Assembly (NCBI GenBank): GCA_002690755.1 | Contig: NZFT01000103.1 | Coordinates: 1-15,668, forward strand | Length of the DNA: 15,668 bases | Direction of reading: 5' to 3' | Source of the DNA: Phycisphaerae bacterium | Lineage (GTDB): Bacteria; Planctomycetota; Phycisphaerae; Phycisphaerales; SM1A02 | Shown: positions 7,465-14,045 of the stretch, piece after piece | How positions within the stretch are numbered: position 1 is the first letter of the stretch | Layout: every line of letters starts with the position of its first letter | Translations under genes and position numbers: made by a program | Notes under the pieces: generated by a model | Database searches by the model: none | What the model saw: only the letters and a program-made list of their open reading frames with translations | Told to the model about the DNA's origin: nothing

Positions 7465-8684
7465 CGCGCGTCTTTCCCGTGAACGGATCGGACCAGATCG
7501 CGAAGCCAGCGCAGTTCCTCGGCGATGCCGCTGGCGAGCCCCTCGTCGCCCGCGTACAGGCAGTTGGGCAGGACCTCCCACGCGTAGGTTTCGACCTCGA
7601 TGGTGGGCAGCGGTCCATCGCCCGGAAACGATGCGAGGCATCGTTCGATCTCGGGCCGCGTGCTCGACCAGCCGTTCATGCCCTGCGTGAAGATGGGCAC
7701 GTGGAAGTGGGTTCGCCAGGTACCGGCGGCGACTCGATCCTCGGCTCGATTCGAGATCGCGCTTCCGAGGTCCTCGAAGAATTCCACGTCGCGTGAAGTC
7801 TCGTCACCGGATCGGATCGTCGTCTGGTGGAGATAACGAGGCTCGATGAAGTCGCGGTAGGCGGCGAGGGTCCGGTCCCGTTCGTCGTCGTCCTCGATCG
7901 CGTCGAAGTCGATCTCGATCGCGGAGGAGACCTGGATCTTGCCGATCTCGATCTCGTGTTCGCGGTAGTTCCGCAGCGCCGCGGTCTGCGGCTCGAACAT
8001 CACCGCGGCGTGGCAGACGTCGTGGCACACCCGGAGGTACCGACGGTGGTCGACGTCGTCCGACGGTCGGAACGCGGTTTCGAAGAGGTCGACGACGTCG
8101 CGGCTGGTGTCGAGCACGCAACCGGGCTCGGGCTCGAGGTCGAGATGGATGCAGGTGCCGGTCCGGTCCTCGATCGCGCGGAGTCCCTTCGCGGCTTCGA
8201 CGAGTTGCGCGGCGGCCATGCCCAACGAGCACCCGCATCCCTCGTTGGTGAATGCGGTGCGCCACCCGATGGGCAGCGTCGAGATCGACGCCTCGGCGAC
8301 GTCGTCGGGGAGCAGGTCGACGAGCAGTTCGGCGAGGTCCAGCGTGTAGGCGAGCCGCCGCGGATCGGCCCAGTGGGGTTCGTAGACCGCGTGCTTCACC
8401 ACGTCGGCGTGGAAGTCACCGAAAGGGAATCCGTTGAAGGTCACGATTCGGAGACCGCGGTCGAGCAGGCGATTCCGGAAGTCCTTCGCGCCGCCCGACC
8501 CGCGGAGTTCGCGGGCGGCCGAGGCGGAAAGCCAGAGTCCGAGTCCGAGCGGGGCGTCGGGGTGCTCGTCGCCGGCGACCAGCTCACGGATCCGCGGGGC
8601 GAACCGATCGAGATTCGCCTCGGTCTCCGCGAGGTCGCGGCCCGCGTGCACGTTGGTGCAGTAGGTCGGAAGCCAGTCGGTCAT
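7461..8684 (-). CDS. eboE: EboE, metabolite traffic protein (sugar-phosphate-isomerase-like TIM barrel)
   Basis: A 407-residue protein without signal peptide. Features typical of EboE are YCTNVHAGRDL at 8-18, FNGFPFGDFH at 83-92, the metal-site strand HLDLEPEPGC at 180-189 (E184), VCHDVCHAAVMFE at 219-231, IGKIQVSSA at 247-255, THFHVPIF at 325-332 and EVETYAWEVLP at 363-373. The fold is that of xylose-isomerase-like TIM barrels, with a likely metal site from E184, D222 or H225, H328 and E363 (residue roles inferred from fold, not shown). EboE is needed, together with the other ebo genes, for export of the scytonemin monomer in Nostoc; its reaction is unknown. ATG at 8684 overlaps the eboB stop by four bases (ATGA) and its own stop overlaps eboC in the same way. 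Confidence 0.9.
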   Translation of the reverse strand: MTDWLPTYCTNVHAGRDLAETEANLDRFAPRIRELVAGDEHPDAPLGLGLWLSASAARELRGSGGAKDFRNRLLDRGLRIVTFNGFPFGDFHADVVKHAVYEPHWADPRRLAYTLDLAELLVDLLPDDVAEASISTLPIGWRTAFTNEGCGCSLGMAAAQLVEAAKGLRAIEDRTGTCIHLDLEPEPGCVLDTSRDVVDLFETAFRPSDDVDHRRYLRVCHDVCHAAVMFEPQTAALRNYREHEIEIGKIQVSSAIEIDFDAIEDDDERDRTLAAYRDFIEPRYLHQTTIRSGDETSRDVEFFEDLGSAISNRAEDRVAAGTWRTHFHVPIFTQGMNGWSSTRPEIERCLASFPGDGPLPTIEVETYAWEVLPNCLYAGDEGLASGIAEELRWLRDLVRSVHGKDAR

Positions 8685-9496
8685 CGGGTCGGTTGGACCT
8701 CGATCTTGAAACGTCCGGTCTGGGAGAGGAACTCCAGCGGATTGTCGAAGGAGACCTTTCGGATCGTCGCCTCGAGATGCCCGCGACGTCGCATCTCGTC
8801 GCGACACTTCGGGACCGCCAGCGGGTCGCTCGGACCCCAGTCGCCGGCGGAGTTGATCCAGAGGCGGTCCGTGCCGTGCATCTCGAAGATGTCGGCGGCC
8901 CGCTGCGGGGTGCACTTGGTGTCGGGATAGAGGGTCATGCCCGCCCAGAACCCGCGGTCGAGGACCTCCTTGACCGTGTGTTCCTCGACGTGGTCGATGA
9001 GCACCCGGTTCGGATCGATCACGCCGTGATTCTTGATGGCGTCCATGATCAGACGGGTGCCTTTGCGCTTGTCCTCGAGGTGCGGAGTGTGGACGAGCAC
9101 CATCTGGTTGTGATCCGCGGCCAGCTGGAGATGGGCCTCGAGGATCTCGAGTTCGTTCCGGCTGTTCTTGTTCAGCCCGATCTCCCCGATTCCGAGGACG
9201 TTCTCACGTTCGAGGAACTCGGGGATGATGTCGATCACCTCTCGGGCGAAGACCGGATCCTCCGCCTCCTTGGGGTTGATGCACAGCCAGGTGTGGTGCG
9301 CGATGCCGTACTGGGCGGCACGCTGCGGCTCGGTGTCCGTGAGCACCGAGAAGTAGTCGTGGAAGCCCTTCGGGCTCGAGCGGTCGTAGCCCGCCCAGAA
9401 CGCGGGCTCGGTGATCGCGACGCAGCCGGCGAGCGCCATGCGCTGGTAGTCGTCGGTGGTGCGACTCACCATGTGGACGTGCGGATCGATGTACAT
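8681..9496 (-). CDS. eboB: EboB, TatD-like metal-dependent hydrolase
   Basis: A 271-residue amidohydrolase-superfamily protein of the TatD branch. The metal ligands are in canonical order: D4-P-H6-V-H8 at the N-terminus, E105 in GIGEIGLN, H136 in LVHTPH, H169 in LIDHVEEHT, and D219 in NSAGDWGPSD. The length is normal for TatD proteins. No signal peptide is seen, so it should act in the cytoplasm. TatD enzymes are nucleases or related hydrolases, but the ebo version is placed among small-molecule genes and probably acts on a pathway intermediate. The ATG at 9496 shares one base with the stop of the preceding gene (TGATG), and its stop overlaps eboE, so it is part of a tightly coupled unit. Confidence 0.9.
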   Translation of the reverse strand: MYIDPHVHMVSRTTDDYQRMALAGCVAITEPAFWAGYDRSSPKGFHDYFSVLTDTEPQRAAQYGIAHHTWLCINPKEAEDPVFAREVIDIIPEFLERENVLGIGEIGLNKNSRNELEILEAHLQLAADHNQMVLVHTPHLEDKRKGTRLIMDAIKNHGVIDPNRVLIDHVEEHTVKEVLDRGFWAGMTLYPDTKCTPQRAADIFEMHGTDRLWINSAGDWGPSDPLAVPKCRDEMRRRGHLEATIRKVSFDNPLEFLSQTGRFKIEVQPTR

Positions 9497-9831
9497 CAGC
9501 CTCGTCCTCCCTGGCTCGCTTCATCGGGACGGAACCCTTCCCAGGCGCCGGACGCGCCCTTTCCCGGGGCGACGTCGATCGGCTGATCCGTGGTGTCGCT
9601 CAACAGGGCGAGGATCCGTCCGGTCCGGCCGGGCTCCCCGTCCAGCATCAGCTCGATCGCGGCGCGGAGGCCGGTCAGTCGGAAGTCCTCGGTCGCATCG
9701 TCGCCCGGGGTCGCCCGGTCGACCCGGTCGAAAAACGCCGCGACGTCGAGGACCTTCGCCCGGTGTTCGAGAAAGTAGCGGTCGACGACTTCGCGCCGAT
9801 TCAACGGGAGTGGCGGGGGGCTGGTTGACAT
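9496..9831 (-). CDS. unrecognised 111-residue protein at the head of the coupled ebo genes
   Basis: A small soluble, charged protein. Residues about 11-75 are predicted helical (REVVDRYFLEHRAKVLDVAAFFDRVDR, split here for length as RREVVDRYFLEHRAK then VLDVAAFFDRVDRA; later LRAAIELMLDGEP). The C-terminal 30 residues are Gly/Pro/Asp-rich. I do not recognise a family. It occupies the position before eboB where eboA could be expected, but EboA proteins are about twice as long, so I do not assign that name. It is coupled to eboB by a TGATG junction, which argues that it is a real and co-expressed gene. ATG at 9831 lacks a Shine-Dalgarno, but TAGACT ends six bases before it. A role as an accessory or adaptor protein is a guess from size and context. 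Confidence 0.75.
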   Translation of the reverse strand: MSTSPPPLPLNRREVVDRYFLEHRAKVLDVAAFFDRVDRATPGDDATEDFRLTGLRAAIELMLDGEPGRTGRILALLSDTTDQPIDVAPGKGASGAWEGFRPDEASQGGRG

Positions 9832-9837
9832 GTCCAG

Positions 9838-9843
9838 AGTCTA
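9838..9843 (-). promoter_or_regulatory. possible -10 element (TAGACT) giving a leaderless transcript of the ebo core
   Basis: The minus strand reads GGCTAGACTCTGGACATG, with TAGACT ending six bases before the ATG at 9831. It closely resembles GGGTACACTCGCGGCATG in front of mgtE. It lies in the only sizeable gap (143 bases) inside the cluster, so it would be a second promoter driving the 111-residue gene and everything downstream, independent of eboD. Confidence 0.45.
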
Positions 9844-9850
9844 GCCGCGA

Positions 9851-9878
9851 ACGGCGCAACCGCCGTCGGGAGACGGCG
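9851..9878 (-). repeat. overlapping inverted repeats (alternative hairpins or operator) upstream of the ebo core
   Basis: Three complementary segments share one arm: ACGGCG (9851-9856), CGCCGTC (9861-9867) and GACGGCG (9872-9878). The centre can pair with either side: six base pairs around CAAC, or seven around GGGA. On a read-through eboD transcript these would be mutually exclusive hairpins. At the DNA level they lie directly upstream of the TAGACT element, where an operator could be. No T tract follows, so a simple terminator is unlikely. Confidence 0.45.
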
Positions 9879-9974
9879 TGGTCGGCCATGATCCGACGTC
9901 GAAGATCGGGAGGAATCCACTCGGAACGGCGACCGCGGCCGGAAGCCCCGGTCCGCCGTCGCCACCACGGGGAT

Positions 9975-11138
9975 TCAAGCCGGGGCGTTCGACTCGAGGT
10001 GGGCGATCGAACGACGCAGGCGGTCGAGGTCCATCTCGTGGACGTCCACGCCGTGCCCGATGCCCTCGAGCAGGGTGACCGTGAGCCGGCCGCCGAGGTG
10101 CTCGCGGAACTCTTCGAGGCCCTCGATCAGCCCGGTATCCAGAAGCAGGGGGTCGAAGACGGGCAGGCCGAGCCGCACCGTCGTGTCCACGATGCGGTCG
10201 AGTGATCCACGGTCGAGGCGTCCGTCGACATGGGAGTAGGCGGCGTCGAGGCAGACGCCGATCGCGACCGCCTCCCCGTGGGAGCGTTCGAAATCGCTCA
10301 TCGACTCGAGTCGGTGGGCCGACCAGTGACCGAAATCGAGGGGCCGGGCCTCGCGCCGTTCGAAGGGATCGCCGCTGTTCGCGATGTGTCGGAGGTGAAG
10401 CTCCGCGCACCGATGGATCACGGGGCGGGAGACGTCCAGATCGCGTTCACGGATTCCATCCGCCGCGTCTTCGATTTCGCCGAAGAACGCCGCGTCCTGC
10501 AGGCAGGCGATCTTGACCGCTTCGCTGAAGCCCTCGGACCAGCGCCGGTCGCCGAGGGTCTCCAGCATTCGTTCGTCGCAGATCACCGCCACGGGCACGT
10601 CGAAGGCGCCGACGAAGTTCTTCTTTCCGAATCGATTCACGCCGTTCTTCACGCCGATCGCGGCGTCGAGCTGGCCCAGCACGGTGGTCGGGAACCGGAT
10701 CAGGCGGACGCCGCGGTGTGCGGTGCTGCTCGCGAAGCCCACTGCGTCGATGACCGCGCCTCCGCCGAAGACCGCGACGTACGACCGTCGGTCGATGCGG
10801 TGTCGTTCGATCGCGTCGAGCATGCGGTCGATCACGGCGGGATCGTTCTTCGCGGCCTCGCCGCCCGGCACTTCGAGGATCTCGCGGACGTCGGGGAGAT
10901 GCGGCCGGTCGAATCGCCCGCGGATCGCATCGTGGATGCCGGGGGTCTTCGCCGCGAGGCCGGCGTCCACCGCGACGATCATGCCGGCCCGGGGTTCATC
11001 CGTCGGAGCGTCCGCGAAGATCCGGTCGATGGTCGGGTTGTCGATGGCCAGCACGTCTCGATCGAAGATCAGCCGATGCGTGAAGCGCACGTCGAAGTCG
11101 TCGTTGATTTCGGTGGCCGTGATGTTCTTTGGAGACAT
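9975..11138 (-). CDS. eboD: EboD, sugar-phosphate cyclase (3-dehydroquinate-synthase-like)
   Basis: A 387-residue cytoplasmic enzyme of the 3-dehydroquinate-synthase superfamily. It shows GGGAVIDAVGFASS (NAD-binding, 125-138), RFPTTVLGQLDAAIG, GVKNGVN at 162-168, GKKNFVGAFDVP, and the metal ligands E206 (SEGFSEAVKI), H271 (DFGHWSAH) and H287 (SHGEAVAIG). True AroB has GGKTGVN in place of GVKNGVN. The GVKN form and the GHWSAH motif fit the EboD/sugar-phosphate-cyclase branch, whose members can cyclise other sugar phosphates such as sedoheptulose 7-phosphate. The substrate here is unknown. The ATG at 11138 has no strong Shine-Dalgarno; a GTG twelve bases upstream is an alternative. Its stop is followed by a 143-base gap before the rest of the cluster. 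It is separated from the upstream protease by a strong terminator. Confidence 0.88.
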   Translation of the reverse strand: MSPKNITATEINDDFDVRFTHRLIFDRDVLAIDNPTIDRIFADAPTDEPRAGMIVAVDAGLAAKTPGIHDAIRGRFDRPHLPDVREILEVPGGEAAKNDPAVIDRMLDAIERHRIDRRSYVAVFGGGAVIDAVGFASSTAHRGVRLIRFPTTVLGQLDAAIGVKNGVNRFGKKNFVGAFDVPVAVICDERMLETLGDRRWSEGFSEAVKIACLQDAAFFGEIEDAADGIRERDLDVSRPVIHRCAELHLRHIANSGDPFERREARPLDFGHWSAHRLESMSDFERSHGEAVAIGVCLDAAYSHVDGRLDRGSLDRIVDTTVRLGLPVFDPLLLDTGLIEGLEEFREHLGGRLTVTLLEGIGHGVDVHEMDLDRLRRSIAHLESNAPA

Positions 11139-11194
11139 GGAGATGATCACTCGTCGTTCGGGCGGGCCGGGCCTTGCCGTGCGGCGGACCCGAC

Positions 11195-11200
11195 AGCATA
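11195..11200 (-). promoter_or_regulatory. possible -10 element (TATGCT) upstream of eboD
   Basis: TATGCT on the minus strand is followed by a leader of about 50 bases to the eboD ATG and lies just beyond the terminator of the protease gene. The expected -35 position (ending about 17 bases upstream) does not resemble TTGACA. It is the best -10-like sequence in the 228-base gap. Confidence 0.3.
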
Positions 11201-11256
11201 GGTTCGACTCGATCAGGAAGGGACTGTTCCGGAAAGGAGGAGTGGATCCCAGGGCC

Positions 11257-11328
11257 AAAATAAAAAGGGGGACCACGGCGGAGGGGCGCCCACCGTGGTC
11301 CCGGTGTCCCACACCACGTTGGTGCGGG
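11257..11328 (-). terminator. tandem-hairpin intrinsic terminator of the DegP-like gene
   Basis: Read on the minus strand, a first hairpin (arms 11320-11328 and 11308-11316, one U-G wobble that would be a mismatch on the other strand) is followed by a second with a perfect ten-base stem (GGGACCACGG at 11269-11278 with CCGTGGTCCC at 11293-11302). The tract TTTTTATTTT (11266 down to 11257) follows. This is a textbook rho-independent terminator 38 bases past the protease stop, directed at minus-strand transcription. Confidence 0.9.
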
Positions 11329-11366
11329 AGGTCGGATCGTTGCTGGTCCGGGTTTTCGGACGCCGG

Positions 11367-12890
11367 TCAGTCGCCCGTCCTGACGATGACGAACCGGGTC
11401 ATTCCCGACCGTTCGACGAGGAATCGAATCCGCTTCGCCGGTCCGGCCGCCTCCAAAGCGGCCCGGAAGGACTGGAGCGAGGTCACGGAAGCCCCATCGA
11501 TCTGGAGGATCGCATCGCCGGGTTCGATCCCCGCGGCCGCCGCCGGACCGTCCGCCTGCACGCCTCGGACGAACAATCCGTCACGAGTGGTCAGCGAAGC
11601 CTCCTCGCGGGACGCGTCGTCGAGCGGTGCGAGTTCGAGGCCCAGCCGAGGTCCGGCGTTCGCGGCGGGCGTGGTGGCGGCGGGCCGCCCCCCTTCGCCG
11701 GGACGGGTCCCGAGTCGAGCCACCCGGCTCAGCGCGTCACCGTCTCGAAGGAACTCGATGGTGACTTCGGTGTCGGGCGCGAAGTCCGCGATGCGTCGGG
11801 CGAGACCTGCGGGGGTGTCGGTTCGAAGTCCGTCGATGTCGAGGATGATGTCGCCGGGACGGAGCCCCGCATCGGACGCGGGCGTCCCCTCCACCACGCC
11901 GGCGACCAGGACACCGGTCCGGGCGTCGTGCCCGAACGTCGCGGCGAGCTCGGGATCCAGCGGCTGGATGTTCACCCCGAGCCATCCCCGCTGGACGGTC
12001 CCGTCATCGACCAGGTCGTTGACGATCCGGCCGACCATGCGACTCGGGATCGCGAATCCGATGCCGTCGTTGCCGCCGGTGGCGCTCGAGATCGCGGTGT
12101 TGATCCCCACGACCTCGCCGTGGATGTTCGCGAGCGGTCCACCCGAATTGCCGGGATTGATCGCGGCATCGGTCTGGATGTAGTTCTCGAAGCGTGCGAG
12201 GCCGACGCCTTCCCGTCCGAGTGCGCTCACGATTCCCGCGGTGACCGTCTGACTCAGTCCGAATGGACTGCCCAGTGCGACGACCCAGTCGCCCACCTGG
12301 GACTCGTCGCTGTCGCCGAAGTTCGCGGCCACGAGATCCGAAGCCTCGATGCGAAGAACCGCGAGGTCGGTGGCGGGATCCGCGCCGATGATCGTGCCCG
12401 TCGTCTCTCGACCGTCGTGGAGCACGACACGGACTTCGTCCGCGCCGGCGATCACGTGGTTGTTGGTGACCACGAGTCCGTCGGTGCTGGCGATCACGCC
12501 GGTGCCCTGACCCATGCGGTCGGGACCACCGCGTTCGTTCAAGGGTGGTGCGGGACGGTTCGGGGGCAGAAGATCCCGGAACTGCTCGGGAATCCGGTCG
12601 CCACCCGCTCGCGGCGCCGCGCCGCCTCGATTCGCGTACGGGGGATGATCGATCGAGATGATCTGGACCACGCTGGGACGAAGAGTGGTCGCCACGTGGC
12701 GGAACGCCTTGGAAAGCGTCATCGGTGCCGCGAGGTCGGCGCCGGCACGCGTTCCGGGATCGGTGAAGGTGATGGTGTCGGCCGCCAGAAGGGTCGGCGC
12801 CGCCGCGAGCCCCGCGAGCGCGGCGAGGACGAGCAGTCCTCCACGCTTCGGGGTGCGGTACGCCTCGCCGTGGGTTCTGGAATCGTGCAT
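11367..12890 (-). CDS. htrA: DegP/HtrA-family periplasmic serine protease with two PDZ domains
   Basis: A 507-residue protein. The N-terminus has a basic segment and a hydrophobic stretch at 18-36 (LLVLAALAGLAAAPTLLA), a Sec signal peptide or anchor. The trypsin-like domain covers about 55-295 with H145 (VTNNHVI), D175 (ATDLAVLR) and S249 (NPGNSGGPL). A Pro/Gly/Arg-rich insert at about 82-128 precedes the GTGVI strand, in the place of the regulatory LA loop. PDZ1 is about 302-395 (RGWLGVNIQPLDPE) and PDZ2 about 413-503. The protein should degrade or refold damaged proteins in the periplasm. The ATG at 12890 is supported by AGGAG eight bases upstream; an in-frame ATG at 12938 would give a longer N-region and is less likely. 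The 238 bases upstream hold no gene and presumably the promoter. Confidence 0.93.
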   Translation of the reverse strand: MHDSRTHGEAYRTPKRGGLLVLAALAGLAAAPTLLAADTITFTDPGTRAGADLAAPMTLSKAFRHVATTLRPSVVQIISIDHPPYANRGGAAPRAGGDRIPEQFRDLLPPNRPAPPLNERGGPDRMGQGTGVIASTDGLVVTNNHVIAGADEVRVVLHDGRETTGTIIGADPATDLAVLRIEASDLVAANFGDSDESQVGDWVVALGSPFGLSQTVTAGIVSALGREGVGLARFENYIQTDAAINPGNSGGPLANIHGEVVGINTAISSATGGNDGIGFAIPSRMVGRIVNDLVDDGTVQRGWLGVNIQPLDPELAATFGHDARTGVLVAGVVEGTPASDAGLRPGDIILDIDGLRTDTPAGLARRIADFAPDTEVTIEFLRDGDALSRVARLGTRPGEGGRPAATTPAANAGPRLGLELAPLDDASREEASLTTRDGLFVRGVQADGPAAAAGIEPGDAILQIDGASVTSLQSFRAALEAAGPAKRIRFLVERSGMTRFVIVRTGD

Positions 12891-12898
12891 TGATCTGA

Positions 12899-12903
12899 CT
12901 CCT
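12899..12903 (-). promoter_or_regulatory. Shine-Dalgarno (AGGAG) of the DegP-like gene
   Basis: On the minus strand AGGAG is followed by eight bases and the ATG at 12890. It is one of the few good ribosome binding sites in this window and decides the start in favour of 12890 over 12938. Confidence 0.8.
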
Positions 12904-13128
12904 GTTCGGGAGAGGCTGGGGGACGCGGAGTGCGCCACGATGGCGCGTGCCGGGATCGGCTTCGATCACGGTACCGCGAGATGGTTTGCGATCGGCGCGG
13001 TCGGTGAGGGCCGACGTGAAACTTCCGTTCGCATGGGGTCTACGCCCCCCGGCGATCCCGGTTCGGCGGTCCGTCGCCGGCGTGCGGATTTTCCGGGGGC
13101 ACCGGCGTTTAAAGACGGCGGGCGGTGT

Positions 13129-13965
13129 TCAGCGTCGGTCGGCCGTCGAATGGCGATCGAGCAGGATGGCCGCGGCGACCGCCACGTTGAGGGAATCCAC
13201 GCCCGGAGCCATGGCGATCCGGACGAGGCGGTCGCAGGCTTTCGTGGCGACGGGTCCGAGTCCGTCGAACTCGCTGCCCATCAGCACGGCGACCCGATCG
13301 CGCGGGCCGGTCGCCGCGACGTCGTCGGTCGCCGGGGTCCCTTCGATGCTCGCGCCGATCCGACACAGTCCGTGCGCCGCCCCCAGTCGGTCGAGATCCG
13401 TCGACCAGTCGGTGCTTCGCGCGAACGGGATCCGCAGCGCGTGCCCGATCGAGACTCGAAGGGACTTGCGATACAGCGGATCGTGACAGTCGGGACTGAG
13501 CAGCACCCCGTCGACGCCGAACGCGGCGGCCACTCGAAAGAGCATGCCGATGTTGTCGATGTTGCGAATCGATTCGCAGACGAGGATCGTGGCCGTTCGA
13601 TCCGGCGGGGGGACGATCTCGTCGATGGTCCGGTCGTCGAGCCCGGCGCGGTCCCCGCTGGCGAGGATGCCCCGGTGGATCGGAAAGCCCGCGGTCGATT
13701 CCATCAGGTCTCGCGGCACGACGATCGCCTCCAGATCGGGATCGCCCCGGTCCGCGAGCACCTTCTCGAGCCAGCCCCGCTTGTTCTCGGCCACCAGGAT
13801 TCGACGAATGGTCCCGGGCCGATCAAGCATGGCCTCGACCACCAGGGGTTGTTCGCCGATGAACACGCCGGGTCGACCGTCCGGACCACGGCCGTCCCGG
13901 GACATGACGTCTCGGAAGTCCTCCAGTCGGGAGTCATCGGCGCGATCGACGGTCGTGATGGGCAT
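13129..13965 (-). CDS. SpoU/TrmH-family RNA 2'-O-ribose methyltransferase
   Basis: A 278-residue cytoplasmic protein. The N-terminal part (about 1-110) contains VFIGEQPLVVEAML and resembles the RNA-binding substrate domain found before SpoU domains. The SpoU domain carries motif 1, NIDNIGMLFRVAAAFG (135-150, with catalytic R144), motif 2, VLMGSEFDGLG (227-237, E232), and motif 3, IAMAPGVDSLNVAVA (250-264), which together form the knotted SAM-binding site. The exact RNA target (tRNA or 23S rRNA) cannot be read from the sequence. The ATG at 13965 has no clear Shine-Dalgarno. The gene is divergent from mgtE with 80 bases between the two starts, and it runs toward the protease gene 238 bases away. 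Confidence 0.9.
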   Translation of the reverse strand: MPITTVDRADDSRLEDFRDVMSRDGRGPDGRPGVFIGEQPLVVEAMLDRPGTIRRILVAENKRGWLEKVLADRGDPDLEAIVVPRDLMESTAGFPIHRGILASGDRAGLDDRTIDEIVPPPDRTATILVCESIRNIDNIGMLFRVAAAFGVDGVLLSPDCHDPLYRKSLRVSIGHALRIPFARSTDWSTDLDRLGAAHGLCRIGASIEGTPATDDVAATGPRDRVAVLMGSEFDGLGPVATKACDRLVRIAMAPGVDSLNVAVAAAILLDRHSTADRR

Positions 13966-13999
13966 TCGTGGAGGGTCGTCGGTTCCAGGCGCTTTGGCA

Positions 14000-14019
14000 A
14001 GGTCCGTCGGCAGGTCCGT
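14000..14019 (+). repeat. direct repeat AGGTCCGT in the SpoU-mgtE divergent promoter region
   Basis: AGGTCCGT occurs at 14000-14007 and again at 14012-14019, a 12-base period, in the 80-base space between the divergent genes. The second copy covers the position where the -35 box of the mgtE promoter would fall, so it could be a regulator site. It is short and could be chance. Confidence 0.3.
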
Positions 14020-14033
14020 TCGTTCGCGCGGGG

Positions 14034-14039
14034 TACACT
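14034..14039 (+). promoter_or_regulatory. -10 element (TACACT) for a leaderless mgtE transcript
   Basis: GGGTACACTCGCGGCATG places TACACT six bases before the mgtE ATG, so transcription would begin at or within a base or two of the start codon. There is no Shine-Dalgarno in front of the ATG. The expected -35 region has no good TTGACA match. Confidence 0.5.
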
Positions 14040-14045
14040 CGCGGC

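Noticed and set aside
5459..7618. A 719-codon minus-strand frame across both EboC-like genes
   Set aside because: Translation is almost all Arg, Pro, Gly and His, with no hydrophobic segments; the other frame gives two membrane proteins with UbiA features. It is not a fusion protein.
9975..11138. Assignment as housekeeping aroB (3-dehydroquinate synthase)
   Set aside because: GVKNGVN and GHWSAH, together with the ebo neighbours, fit EboD better than AroB, although the fold is the same.
11295..12893. A 532-codon + strand frame opposite the DegP-like gene
   Set aside because: No recognisable motifs; the minus strand encodes a complete protease with triad, PDZ domains and Shine-Dalgarno.
13082..13102. 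Imperfect hairpin GTGCGGA...TCCGGGGGCAC after the SpoU-type gene as a terminator
   Set aside because: It needs a four-base bulge and has no T tract in the right place.
12904..13128. GGAAGTTTCACGTCGG upstream of the protease gene as an ECF-sigma (envelope stress) promoter
   Set aside because: GGAAGTT resembles a sigma-E -35, but no matching -10 was convincing at the usual spacing, and the ECF consensus for this organism is unknown.
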